Positions 10,780-21,112 of a stretch of 64,000 nt of DNA are shown one piece after another. The translations under genes were made by a program, and so were the position numbers. Numbering within the stretch: position 1 is the first letter of the stretch; each line of letters begins with the position of its first letter. The stretch covers positions 1,054,001 through 1,118,000 of the forward strand of contig QUOL01000004.1 in the NCBI GenBank assembly GCA_009761415.1. The letters are read 5' to 3'. This DNA comes from Sarcomyxa edulis (lineage: Eukaryota > Basidiomycota > Agaricomycetes > Agaricales > Mycenaceae). Below the pieces are notes generated by a model. That model saw only the letters and a list, made by a program, of their open reading frames with translations, searched no databases and was not told the origin of the DNA.

Positions 10780-12296
10780 ATGCCTCCACCACCGCTTCAG
10801 CACTTGGACGATTATCCAAGATATGGCCGCCAGATGATCCTGGAAGGCTTTGGGCTCTCTGGTAACACTTAATTTGAAAAAACCCCCCTCGAATCAAGTC
10901 TTATTCGTCTCATCTTCAAGGGCAGTCGAAGTTACAAACTGCATCTGTAGTCGTAGTAGGAGCAGGAGGACTCGGGTGCCCTGCTCTGCAGTATCTAGCT
11001 GCAGCAGGCGTAGGTATGCTTCAGAGTATGATCTACATGGGCATGCTTGGTTAATCACTGGTTTCACTAGGTAAACTCGGCATCGTCGACCACGATATCG
11101 TAGAATTATCAAATCTGCAGAGGCAAATATTACACAACGAGCAGAGCGTCGGGATGCTCAAGGCAGAATCTGCTTCTCAAGCTATCAAGAGGTATTACTC
11201 GACTTACTTCAGCCGTCTCATTCTGACTGCATCGTAGACTCAACTCCCGCATTGAGGTTGTAGCCATTCCACAATCTCTTCATCCCTCCAATGCGGTGGC
11301 TTTGCTTAGCCCTTACGATATAATCCTTGATTGTACTGACAATGCACCGACTCGGTACCTCCTATCGGATACGGCGGTCCTTCTTGGTAAGCCTCTCGTC
11401 AGCGGTGCAGCTCAGAAATTCGAAGGACAATTGTGCACATACAATCTTGGAGAGGACGGCCCGTGTTACAGATGTTTATTTCCTAAACCTCCTTCTCCTG
11501 AAATGACCGGCTCGTGCGCGGAAACTGGAATCTTAGGTGCAGTGACAGGCATCATTGGTAATATGCAGGCTTTGGAAGCTATCAAGATCATCACTGGGTT
11601 ACACAGTACGTCGATTATTTAGTACGGCAGCGTCTTCCACTGATACCCGAAATACGACAGATCCCAAGCCGACCTTGCTCCTGTTTTCTGCGCTTGCGAT
11701 CCCGCCTTTCCGGAACATCAAACTGCGATCCAGGAAACCGACCTGTCCTGCATGCGGGAAAGACGGCCAGAAAGTAGGACGCATTCAGGATATCGATTAT
11801 GTCCAGTTTTGCGGGGGTCAGCAACCAGATTGGGAACGACGGGGACTCGCGGAAGGCGATCCTGAACATCGAATACATGCGAAGGTTCACAACACTCTCC
11901 TTCGCATCTCGTGCTATCGCTGATATAATGGACAGGAATTCAATGACCTCTGGAGTTCGGGTAGCGCGGTCGAAGTCCTTGATGTCAGATCTTCCACTGA
12001 GTTTGGTATCTGTCATCTGCCGGGATCTACTCGTAAGATCACTACTCTATTTTGTTGTCGTCGCTCACTCAAAAGGATATTCTACAGAAGTGGATCTGAA
12101 TGAACTGGTGGCTGATCCATCAAGATTCCTAGCGGAAGGTGTGAATACAGTGTACGTAGTCTGCCGACGAGGGAACGACTCCCAAATTGCTGCGGACGCT
12201 CTGAGAGGGATCAGAGAAGGAGCCGTCATCAAAGATGTCATCGGTGGCCTACAAGCATGGACAAGAGATGTTGATCCTAATTTCCCCATGTATTGA
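10780..12296 (+). CDS. UBA4: UBA4/MOCS3: E1-like adenylyltransferase-sulfurtransferase
   Basis: Activates the ubiquitin-like protein Urm1 (and MoaD-type proteins) by adenylation and thiocarboxylation, feeding sulfur into tRNA wobble-uridine thiolation and urmylation. The E1-like half shows the Arg finger (RYGRQM), nucleotide loop [17 protein letters not shown], the acidic [13 protein letters not shown] block, [12 protein letters not shown], zinc pairs CYRC and CPACG, and the catalytic Cys in [10 protein letters not shown]. The C-terminal rhodanese half contains [19 protein letters not shown] and the active-site loop VCRRGNDSQ with its persulfide-forming Cys, ending [17 protein letters not shown]. 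There are seven exons; the intron after ITGLH is about 55 nt with acceptor ACGACAG near 11662. Estimated length is about 390 residues, slightly shorter than the yeast protein. Confidence 0.94.
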
Positions 12297-12381
12297 ACGA
12301 TCCAGGGCATGTATCCCTCAGTGTAGTTGATCGATGTATTGGACACAGTTGAGACTATATTTCGAAGAGATATATAATACA

Positions 12382-13420
12382 CTACTTCTCTACGAGGGAA
12401 AGATAAGGTAAGAACAGACAAGAAGGCGACGATGAATGGCTACATACTCAATCCTGCTTTCAACCACTTGGGTATCTTCTTTTCTCCTGATTTCGTGGCT
12501 GATTGTGATGTACCAGCAGTAGGTTGAATATTGGATGATGATGCCTGAGTTTGAGACTCGTAGTCAGGCGGTGGAGGAAGGTCTTCCGCCTGCGATAGAA
12601 TCGATGAAGCCAGAGGAGCTGGGATGTCCGAGCCTGAAATAGGATAAAATCGCGTGAAAACGTCGGGTGGAAGGTCAAGGAACAAACCCACCATTGAGAG
12701 ACTCGTCTTCGAATCTCAAAAGTAGCACCGAGGATGGTGCTAGTTGTAGTTCCGCCAATGTGAGATTACGGACCTGAGGGTCGGACACTTTAAACTCTCG
12801 TTTCGGCGGGGATTGGTCTGCGTGAGGTCAATCGATGAGATCGACAGGGTGTAGATAGATGAGAAGTCATACATAGGACAAATTTGATAGGTTTCACGTC
12901 TTCACGAAGTGAAGAGCGTACAAATGCATAAACACTCCGTATCTTCTCTGTCGAGGGAAAGACCTTCTCCAGCTGAGTCCGATCTGTGAATCGTATTCGA
13001 ATCGTAGTCTGGAATACGCCAAAATTTCAGATAGATCAGGAATACTAATATGGTAACATACGTGTGGCCATCTATCTCGTTTCGCTTTCTCGGCTGCCTC
13101 TCGATTTGCACGCAGTTGGAGAGGAGCATTGACGAGAGCCTGTGTTCTTGCAGACAATGTCGCCTGAGCTGCCTTCAAGTCTGCTGGTGTTGGATCAAAG
13201 TACGAGTCGGGGAGGGGTTCTGTAATTCCGTAGTTCGACAATATAATTTTTCTCCCGAGTCAAACGATTACATACGAGAGGGAGAAGACGAGGCCGCCAC
13301 GGTAGGTCTGTATACCTTGAATGATTCCTCACTTGGAATTCCAGGTTTGACCTGGTCATTGGGCTGGGGCTCTGTCGGTTGTGAACATTCAGTCGGGACA
13401 GTGGGTTGAAGGTCGGACAT
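12382..13420 (-). CDS. UBX-domain protein of the UBX4/TUG (ASPSCR1) type
   Basis: Putative Cdc48/p97 adaptor. Exons 13420-13276, 13219-13062, 13008-12873, 12817-12692, 12633-12448 and a terminal 12389-12382 give 252 residues. The UBX fold is complete: TTIRIRFTDRTQLEKVFPS, VYAFVRSSL, REDVKPIKFVLYQSPPKREF, LTLAELQLAPSSVLLLRFED. A helical VQLRANREAAEKAKRDRWP-like lead precedes it (LNR/KRDRW is typical of TUG). The N-terminal TUG ubiquitin-like domain is not visible, so either the family member is short or exons upstream of 13420 were missed. At the 3' end two models have equal length: stop directly at 12440 (ending GLSM) or splice to an 8-nt final coding segment (ending GLKK). The second is preferred because fungal relatives tend to end KWLK..KK. 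Confidence 0.82.
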
Positions 13421-13880
13421 TGTACACGGGTAGTAGAAAACAACAGAATCGGAAAGTTCAAAACTAAGAGTGGCATTACTAATACTGTGTAGAACGAGAA
13501 CAAGAATACGCCTCACTATCCGACGATATACAAAGTCTGTGAAAGAGGACGACATGTTAGTCAAAGATTCGCGAAAAAGTCAGATAAACGAATGAAAAAA
13601 AAATCAGACAAATGTAGGTTGTCTCATAGCATCCACCCCAGGGCGCACCGGCAAGTGACCCCTTTGGAATGAGGACAATGACATATCGAACGCAAATTAC
13701 AAAAATAACATCATAAGAAGAGGAGGAAGGACCACTCACAGTGCACTCTAGGGAGATCAACGTTGGGACCAGACCGGGATACTTGGGAGCAACGTGATTT
13801 TATACGGGCGGCTGTGCTGGACTGTTTGGCTGCAGTGGCAGATGCGAGTGACTGCGTGACTGCCTGTGTCACAGTTCGGC
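13421..13880. promoter_or_regulatory. Divergent intergenic region, UBX4-like (-) and PITHD1-like (+)
   Basis: 460 bp between the two start codons. It includes candidate splice-like sites on the minus strand (for example CTGTGAGT near 13735), so a non-coding first exon of the UBX gene is possible. Translating both strands gave no TUG ubiquitin-like domain or other recognisable protein. Confidence 0.4.
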
Positions 13881-14785
13881 ATGTCTCACCAGCACAGCGA
13901 CAATTGTGGCCACGAACACGACCATGACCATGATCACGATCAGCCTGGCACTGGCCCACAAGACAACTTGTTCCAACATATAGATCGTACAAATGTGCTG
14001 GCCTTGAATGCAACTGCGGACGGTCCTGCTGTCGTAAAACCGTGGAATGAACGTCTCGATGAAGTAGTGGTATGTATGTGTCTTCTTGCGAGGAGCTTAT
14101 ATACTCATCGAATGACAGTTCATAGAGTCCGATGCAGATGATCAACTGTATGTTCTCGCTGTCTGTATCAAACGCAGTCTGCACACTCAATGACAATCAG
14201 GATCATACGTATTCCTTTCACTGGCTCTGTGAAGCTGCGCTATCTCTTACTGAAGACGGGACCTACCGACAAAACTCCAATGAAAGTAGCACTGGTACGA
14301 ATAACTTACAAAGTATTGAGACAGACATTTGAAGAACGTTCTGTCATCAGTACTCTAACGAAGATACCATCGATTTTGATGACATCGGTGACAAGAAATC
14401 TACGCAAGAATTTGACATCCCACAATCGCGAGAGGTCGGGGAATACGCACTGAAGTATGTGTTGTTGTTCTATCACTTGCCGAGTCACCGTTGGAAGTGT
14501 CATTCATCGTACTCTAGGACTGCCAAGTTCTCTAATGTTTCCTCCATAACGCTTTTCTTCCCTGCTTCTCAAGGCGCGGATGAAGTCAGAATATACTATA
14601 TCGGCTTCTTGGGTCATTGGACGGAGGTAAGAAATACTTGCCCATGCGAATCTCGAGCAGTCATCATTGTCAAATCACAGCGTAAAAACGCCCCAATCAT
14701 AACTGTTTATGAAACCCAAGCAAATCTTGCAGACCATGAAAAGATACAAGGGACTGACGGAGCTTTCAGCAACTCTCAGACCTAA
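13881..14785 (+). CDS. PITH-domain protein (PITHD1-like)
   Basis: Small cytosolic protein consisting almost entirely of a PITH domain, the module that in thioredoxin-like protein 1 binds the 26S proteasome. Six exons; about 210 residues, the usual size. The N-terminus is His/Asp-rich (HDHDHDHDQP), followed by NLFQHIDRTNVLALNA, KPWNERLD, FIESDADDQLIIRIPFTG, LRYLLLKTGP, KVAL, QEFDIPQ, GEYALK, ITLFFPAS and YYIGFLGHWTE, all in family order. The start at 13881 is the first ATG; an in-frame GTG five codons upstream is not a credible eukaryotic start. Internal introns are 50-60 nt. The molecular role in fungi is not well defined. Confidence 0.92.
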
Positions 14786-14932
14786 CTTGTTACATTATCC
14801 TCATCACAACGTATGTATCAATAGTCGACCGTATCGAATACAATGTACTACCACTCCAAGCTCCCAAGAACCCTAAGAAAACGCCTCAAGACTTGAGGTG
14901 TACATACGCTCGTAAATCGTAAACGAAACGAA

Positions 14933-17739
14933 TTACCCAGGTCCCGCCTCGCCACCACCTTCTTGATTCCGTTGCATGAAGTTCTGCAGCATAGCATAGC
15001 TAACCCCATTCCCTACGCTTCCGGGCAATGATCTTGGAAGCCCAGCATTCACTACCCCATGCGGACCAAACCCGAGATTCAAAGCATCCATATTGTTGAG
15101 ATTAGAGCCAGCCCCTCCGCCCGTCTGGTTAGCTAGCATGCCTAGGATAGCATTGTTCGGGTATGCCACTCCCTGAGATTCATTAGGTTGATTGAACGGC
15201 AGCCCACTGCCCGAAGGATGCGGTGGATGGTTTTGCTGCTGCTGTCGTTGTCTTTGAGTCATCATCTGTTGTAGGACACGATTTCGATCATCTGGAGTCA
15301 TTTTCTGTAAATGGGTGATGAAATGTGGCGGGAGGTTGAGTCGCGCCAAGCTGTTTGCGCCCGGCGGTAGAGAGGGTGTGGAGGGTATAGATGCTTTTGG
15401 CATTTCAGGAATCCCTGTGACGGGGAAAAAGGCGCCCAAGAGGACAACACCGTGACTGAAAGTGTGTGGGAAGATAAGTACATTGTTTTTCTGCACGCCC
15501 GAAGGTAGTGTCCATGCAGCGACGGCATACTAAACGAAGGTGAGCGATATGAACTTGGAACTCGGGTAAGGAGGGCGTCTTACGATGTTTTTCGCTGTCA
15601 AGAGCTGTATGAGACTTTGGTAATGGCTATCATTCGCTGCCGGAGTTTCAAATCCCGATGAGACTGTGAATGTGCATACGATAGGTCTGGTGCGTTTGAG
15701 CCAAGCCTGGAAGGCATCCAGCGGCACGCCACGCTCAGGTGTAGGAGTCAATGTCAAGGTCGTTGGCCACGTATCTGCTCGACTGGTAGATGCAAAGTAT
15801 CATGAAGGAAAAGAAGGCTAAACACAAACAAAAAATAATCTTACCAATCTTGAACGTTCGTGTTCGCCGTCACATGAACGCGAACCTCCTTGGGCCCTTT
15901 GTCATCGTACCCTTTCCAGGTCAACACGCCATCCCAGACTTTCACAGCCTTACCCTCGTTGGATACTGTATCCGGGGCCGTTCTGATGGGCATTCCCATA
16001 TTGAGGCCTCCAGCTAGTTGTGTATTACGTTGCTGCTGCTGTCGTTGTTCAAGCAGCTTTTGCATTTGGAGAACAACGTTTGGCGATACGTGCGCACCGG
16101 AGCTATTTGCATTCATGTTCGAGTTTGAGTTCGGCATCTGAGCGAAACCGCCGCTCATAGAGCGCTTGTGCTGCAGTAGTTGAGCAAGCGCTTGAGGATC
16201 CGGCCCATGATTTGGATTTGAATTGAGTGGGGTGAACAGATGTGCGTTGTTGTCGATGGCAGCACTAGATCCAAAGGTAGGAGGGAGGACTTCGTTCTGG
16301 GAATGTAGCGGTGCCGTCTGCATCTGGGTGCTAGACATGGCTTGAGTATTGGTATTTGCGAACTCATCTTTTATCTGGACTAAGCCAGCTCCCCGAGCTT
16401 GAGCCGTCTGTAGCTTTGCCCCCGGATGATTCTGCATATACTCCGTAAGTGCGGCCTTAAACTTTACATGAGCCGCGTTCTGTCGTGCAAATTCCGATTT
16501 TAGGCTTTCGACCTGCTGCAGATTGCCAGCAGCTTGCGCTTGCAAAATTCGATTCTTGAGTGCAATAAGACTTGCTTCGGCGCTGCGGATACGCGCCAAA
16601 ACTGAACGGTCTTGTAACGGCGAAGGAGCTGCGGTGGGAAGTGACATTTGAGGCTGAGAGGTGAGTTTTGTAGGGGGCTGGGCAGAATTTGGACGATGGG
16701 TCGGTGAGCTGTTATTTGAACCTTTGGGAGAGGTTTCGACGGAAGGTTGAGACATTCGAGGTCTTTTGGCATCACCGGTGGAGGGCTCTCCGGGTCGCTT
16801 GGTTCCTGATGTGACCAGTGCGTTTTAATCTTCAAGGAACATGGAGGGAGAACATCACGAACCTTTCTGTGGGCTTGGGAAGCCCGCTAGAAGAATATTG
16901 TGTTGGGGATGAATTTGAAACCAAGGCAATTGGACGGAGCCTGCGGCTGTCTTATGGATGAAGAATGAGTGCCCTCACGTGAAGTCATTGGCAGAATCAA
17001 CGTACTGCTGAGTGCAAGTCAGTAAATCGAGGAACCGATCGCAAGTTTACTGAACTATAGTTGATGTTTCTCTAAATGAAACTCTTCTCAGTGTCATGTA
17101 TTGCCAGAAGGGGTGAAAGCGCAAGCCTTCCGCATTTCCGATGGCAATGTATCCCATGTAACATCATCTAGAAGGGTGGACATGTTCCAAAGAGGGTGAT
17201 GAGAGGCATCGGGTGGCGATGCAGCTACATGAATAATGTGGAAAACATGCTTTCCGTCACCATCTGTGGGGAGTGAATCACATAGATCATCGAATAGCTG
17301 GATGGATCTCAGTATGAGTCGTGGAAGTCAGAACCACCAAACGCACCTCTATTCCAGCGACTAGACCTTCTAACGCAGACATGCCATGAACACCGCCCGA
17401 CGCTGTATGACCGATGCCCAATTTACCATGTTCTTCGCGCATTTCCTTGGTGATGTTCTGGAAGTCGGTAAAGAAGCGCTTCGCCAGGACAGGAGTAGGC
17501 TCAGTGTCCGCAGTGGCATAGGTCACGAAACCCATACGAATCTGAAAGCCCGAGTGAGAACAAAGCGGGGGATGAATTGTATGAATACATGCCCAAGGGT
17601 GGGGGGAACTGGTGCCATGCGTCTCTACGAGGCGTTGAATGAGAGGCACGACATAGCGGGTCATGATATCGCGCCATTCTGCGGCGAGGACGAGCGAAGA
17701 CTCGACGACACAAGCAACGGCGACAATGTCGCCCGCCAT
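14933..17739 (-). CDS. MED25: Mediator complex subunit 25 (VWA plus PTOV/ACID domain)
   Basis: Mediator subunit that receives activator signals. Exons 17739-17593, 17541-17347, 17297-17127, 17071-17006, 16886-16859, 16805-15845, 15782-15584 and 15529-14933 sum to 2364 nt, 787 residues. The first 195 residues form a VWA domain (VACVVESSLVLAAEW, RMGFVTYATAD, ALEGLVAGIELFDDL, VTWDTLPSEMRK). A basic NLS-like patch (KRPG...AKRPRM) follows. Residues about 490-650 match the PTOV/ACID fold (VWDGVLTWKGYD, VRVHVTANTN, WPTTLTLTP, LLTAKNIYAVAAW, VLIFPH, VLLGAFFPVTG). The tail is Gln/Pro/Asn-rich. Two junctions are odd: intron 17126-17072 is GC-AG, and 17592-17542 is either a GC-AG intron or 17 retained codons. 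Plants and animals have MED25; yeast lacks it. Confidence 0.88.
17072..17126 (-). other. GC-AG intron in MED25
   Basis: The VWA exon ends ...SEMRK at 17127, followed by GCTTGC and, 55 nt later, TTTCATTTAG. No GT donor exists near the conserved end of the exon, and reading through hits TGA after 11 codons. Joining AAG to AGAAAC keeps frame and continues the domain (NINYSSVNLRSVPRF). The donor is weak compared with the GCAAGT consensus. Confidence 0.65.
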
Positions 17740-17839
17740 GATAGTAGAAGAAGGGAAAGATGCTGGAAGATGCCACAAATCTAAATATAATTTCTAGAGT
17801 TCTCGCCAACTTCAATTCTTTTCAAGGTTCTCTACAAAA

Positions 17840-18929
17840 TTACATCAACACCTCCTGCTTCAGAAACTCGCTCGCCTCCTTGATCATTCCTTTGGTGCAT
17901 TCATGTTCTACATTTGCCTCCACAATCACCTTCTTCACCCCATGTGGCCCCACGTTTAGCCGTTCCACAAACTCTCTAGACGCCTCCCACGGTACAATTG
18001 GGTCTTTCTCCCCCGAGAGTACCAATATCTTCTTACCCAGAAATGGATTGGACGGCTCGAGTGATGCATAGTCAGTGTTACTGGGATCGTCTCTCTGAAT
18101 CAGGATAACAAGGGCCTTTGGAATATAGGGCGGCTCCCAGGGAATACCAGAATAACGCGCCCGTCTAGAGATAAGTTTTGTGTAATCAGGGCATCCAATG
18201 ATGGGTATTCCAGTCTTGATCCTTGGATCTGCGTGTCTAGTCAGAAAACGCCTCTTTTCTGACGATGTTCCGATTGCTCGCCTTTAGAAAGTGCGATCCA
18301 AGTCGAGTGGCCGCCTAAACTTGTACCAATTATTCCCCAATGGTCTATAGCGCGTTCGTCTGAAGGGTATAGGTAAGGAGGAAGGAAGTCAATCAGAAAC
18401 GAGACATCTTGTGCGGTCCCAGCTATCACCGGCCGGGGGTGTCAGTACAATCTTATGATACGTACGGCGTGCAGCAGTTTTGCATACTTTGGGTGCAATA
18501 CATGTCAAGTCTAAAGCCTGACAGTAAGTACGGATCTGCATACCAGCAATTGGATATAGAATACTCGCCCATGCTGATCATTGCCGCCATGCTTCCAAGT
18601 GTCATTCGCTTTGGAATGTACAAGTCGTTTACCGTGATTCCTCTGGTCCTACATAGTTCCCTGTCGTTCAAATCGAACAACAAAATGTTGAAATTGCTAC
18701 GCACAAATGTAACGATAACGAGGTCCCTCTTCGAGGGTCCAGGACTAGCGTAGACTTGCTCAAGCAAAGATTCGGCAATTGGCGTCATTTTCGTAGCATT
18801 TGACTTGCGACCATGAAGCAGAAAGAAGATAGCCACAGGGAGATGAGACTCAGCTGCTGCTGTATGAGTATACACATGTACATGTAGGCCAGCGACGACC
18901 AGAGTCTGAGATGCGACTTTGGAGCTCAT
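17840..18929 (-). CDS. Alpha/beta-hydrolase (peptidase S9/DLH-like)
   Basis: Cytosolic serine hydrolase of unknown substrate. Exons 18929-18705, 18648-18569, 18510-18488, 18422-18282 and 18228-17840 sum to 858 nt, 285 residues. The fold shows an oxyanion-side FFLLHGRKSNA, DQRNHGKRLV, the nucleophile elbow GTSLGGHS, a conserved SKDPRIKTGIPIIGCPDY block, the acid in GEKDPIVPW and the histidine in EANVEHECT. The third exon is only 23 nt. Two of the four introns (18568-18511 and 18281-18229) start with GC, not GT; the frame and the conserved sequence across each junction require this. It lies 100 bp upstream of MED25 on the same strand, which looks like ordinary spacing. Confidence 0.85.
18229..18281 (-). 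other. GC-AG intron in the hydrolase (3' one)
   Basis: Donor GCGAGC after TCTAAAG, acceptor CACGCAG, 53 nt. Joining gives ALSKDPRIKTGIPIIG, a conserved block. Read-through meets a stop 11 codons later. Confidence 0.78.
18511..18568 (-). other. GC-AG intron in the hydrolase (5' one)
   Basis: Donor GCGAGT after CATGG, acceptor GCTTTAG, 58 nt. Phase 2 to phase 2 joining gives NDQHGLDMYCTQTGT. The only nearby GT donors would break frame. Confidence 0.75.
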
Positions 18930-19094
18930 GGGAGTTCAAGCACAACGCGTCAAATGCCCGAATGGCTCAAGAAACAACATTCTAGATATTAATACGGAAG
19001 ATGAAATTATGATATCACAGCTAATGCCAGAGTGTGTAGCGTGTCCATCCACCAAGTCCTAACTATTGTTCAAGTCCTAATTGTGTGTATACAC

Positions 19095-19842
19095 TCAGAT
19101 CATCATTAGCCATGCACCACCCAATACTACCGATATACCGCTCAAACCAATGCTCCACCACCCTCCGAAAGCTGGTGATAGCTTTCTGGTCGAAGAGTTC
19201 TGTGCAACAGCTGAACCGGTAGCGTATATAGCTGCCCACGAACTGTAATCCCAGATCGTACCGGACGTTTTGACAACAGGTGGTATGGTAGTAGGGCTCG
19301 TCGGTGTAAATTCTGCTACCACTCTGGTAATATCACCATTGGCATCGGTCGTGGTGTAAGTATATGGCGTGACACCACCGGGTGTTGCAGTTGTAGCAGG
19401 AGGAGCACCGACTGGCCCTTGCTGGACGGGCGCTGGAGTCGTAGTCGATGTCGTGGACGTGCTAGTGGATGTGGATGTGGATGTCGTGGATGTCGAGGTA
19501 GCTGTTAAAGCTGTCGTAGCCGTATTGGTAGTTGTCGTATCGTCGTCGTCTGGATCGGCCAGCGTAGGGTTCGCCAGTGTCGCAGTGAGAGTTGCCCTGA
19601 TACTAATTAGCCTAACGTTTCATTATAGGATACTTCCACGACTCACAATATCTGGGTAGTTGGTACAAGGTCTGGGTCGACAGTAATGACTTCAACCACC
19701 GTCTGCCCGGCTCTAAAGATGTCAAATAAATTGTCAGGAAATCACAATTGAATTGAGACACTTACAAGTCGGTGGTCGTGACGGTCTGGGCGTTTACATA
19801 GGAAAGAAAGAAAAACAGCGATGCGAACGTGAAGACTTTCAT
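19095..19842 (-). CDS. Secreted or cell-surface Ser/Thr-rich protein
   Basis: Starts with a clear signal peptide (MKVFTFASLFFFLSYVNA, cleavage expected after NA or NAQ). A short domain AGQTVVEVITVDPDLVPTTQ follows, then a long Thr/Ser tract around 19440-19570 likely to be O-mannosylated. A YTYTTTDANGDITRVVAEF segment and a C-terminal hydrophobic stretch (WWSIGLSGISVVLGGAWLMMI) come last. The ending is compatible with a GPI signal or a single transmembrane helix, so the protein is probably displayed on the cell surface. Three exons, about 215 residues; the exact acceptor of the second intron (near 19612) is ambiguous. No catalytic domain is visible and no function is proposed. Confidence 0.75.
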
Positions 19843-20241
19843 TTCGAAAGCGAGTAGAACGATGAGAACGTCGTGGAGATCGTGAAGACACCGTCACTGC
19901 GCGATGACTGAGTGTCTGTGACCTCGCTCTCCAACGTGGGAACAGACACCGTGAGCGCTTACCATGGTTGCTCCCAGCGTCAAAGATAAATCAATGCAGC
20001 CAGGACATGGTGGGAAGAGAAAGTAATATTAGATTCATGAAGGTACAGCGGATGTATATAAGTTCCAGCTCGAATTTGCTTCCCCTCCGCAGCATTCCTC
20101 CGACGACTGCGCTAAATATATGTGACTTGGTAGTGGCCGCCTGCGATCTAACAGAAAGATGTACTGGACGTATAGAATCAAGGAAGAAAGTTCTATAGAG
20201 CAGAATTAGTAGAATCAATTAGATTGAGATGCCAAGTTACC
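19843..20241. other. Intergenic region, no gene seen
   Basis: Contains the upstream region of the surface-protein gene and the 3' end of the F-box gene. No reading frame with recognisable content. Confidence 0.5.
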
Positions 20242-21112
20242 TCAGATTAACCAGTCATCGTGATCACCGCGAGTATACGCGATCCAATCGAGAGAAGGAT
20301 TGCATAGCGATTCATACACAAAAGGAGCCTGTGCCACTACCATCCGTGGGTCTTTGATGACGTCGAAGGTACTCTGATCAAACCGTCCTAGACCAACGAG
20401 TCGTTCAAGGGAAGGGCACCTTGCTAGAACGTGACGAAGTAAAGGAATGATCTTTTGAGGCCGGTCGATAGCCAAAGACAGGAAAAGATGAGTGAGATTT
20501 GGAAGGTCTTCAAAATGCGCTAGGCCCATCCACGAAAACCAAGAGTCTCGTATATCGAGATGTGTTACGGCGGAGAAAAAGGGATGCTTGAAGTCCGGAG
20601 CTCCAGATTCAACGAGATTTGGGACGTTCAGCGAAAGGCGCCTCGGACGCATCGGTGACGAATCAAGGTCAATAATGGGGTTGTAATTCGAGCCTAAGGA
20701 GCGATATATTACTCGGCAGACAAGTTCAACAGCTCCTGTACAGATTCGCAGGATGCGAGCAGCATCTGTGGAAGATACAGAGTGTAGGAAGATGCGCTTT
20801 ATGGTCTGGGAGAAGAACAGGGGTCGAGCCTCAATTGTGTGCAAAAACTGTCGGGGTTGACAATCATCTAACTCCTGGGGTTGGATGAGAACGGACTCGT
20901 AGCACATAGGTTCAAGCCTTTGTACACAAGGTCCCCTTAGAAGCGCTTCTAGATAACAAAGAGAACATGTCTTACCAGATGCGAACGCGTTGCGAAACGC
21001 GCAAAAGACGAAAAGCGCCTTTAGGATCCGTCTTTTGAGATATCTCGAAAATCTCGCGTTCGAGTTCCCGAGGTAGAAAGGGATCCGAAGTAATAGTCAA
21101 CAGGTCAGACAT
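20242..21112 (-). CDS. F-box-like protein of the agaricomycete expansion
   Basis: Two exons joined by an intron of about 55 nt (donor GTAAGAC, acceptor TACAAAG near 20922). The N-terminus MSDLLTITSDPFLPRELEREIFEISQ, then AFRLLRVSQRVRIWLEPMCYESV, has the pattern of the degenerate F-box found in many Agaricomycete paralogues (P.ELE.EIFE ... LL.VS.RV..W.EP..Y). The rest, about 275 residues in all, contains leucine-rich stretches such as LPNLTHLFLSL and VTHLDIRDSW that resemble loose LRRs. Such proteins are presumed SCF adaptors with variable targets. Target and expression are unknown. Confidence 0.72.

Noticed and set aside
11606..11630. A 17-nt intron in UBA4 (GTACGTCGATTATTTAG)
   Set aside because: Far too short to splice. 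Using the acceptor ACGACAG gives a 55-nt intron, keeps frame and restores the CPACG zinc pair context.
13711..14196. 161-codon minus-strand frame
   Set aside because: It overlaps PITHD1 exons and introns on the other strand and shows no family pattern.
17072..17126. Frameshift or nonsense mutation in MED25
   Set aside because: A GC-AG intron explains the stop and the frame, and the size matches neighbouring introns. The gene totals 788 codons without a break.
14933..18929. MED25 and the hydrolase as one fused gene
   Set aside because: Each has its own start and stop with 100 bp between, and their domains are unrelated.
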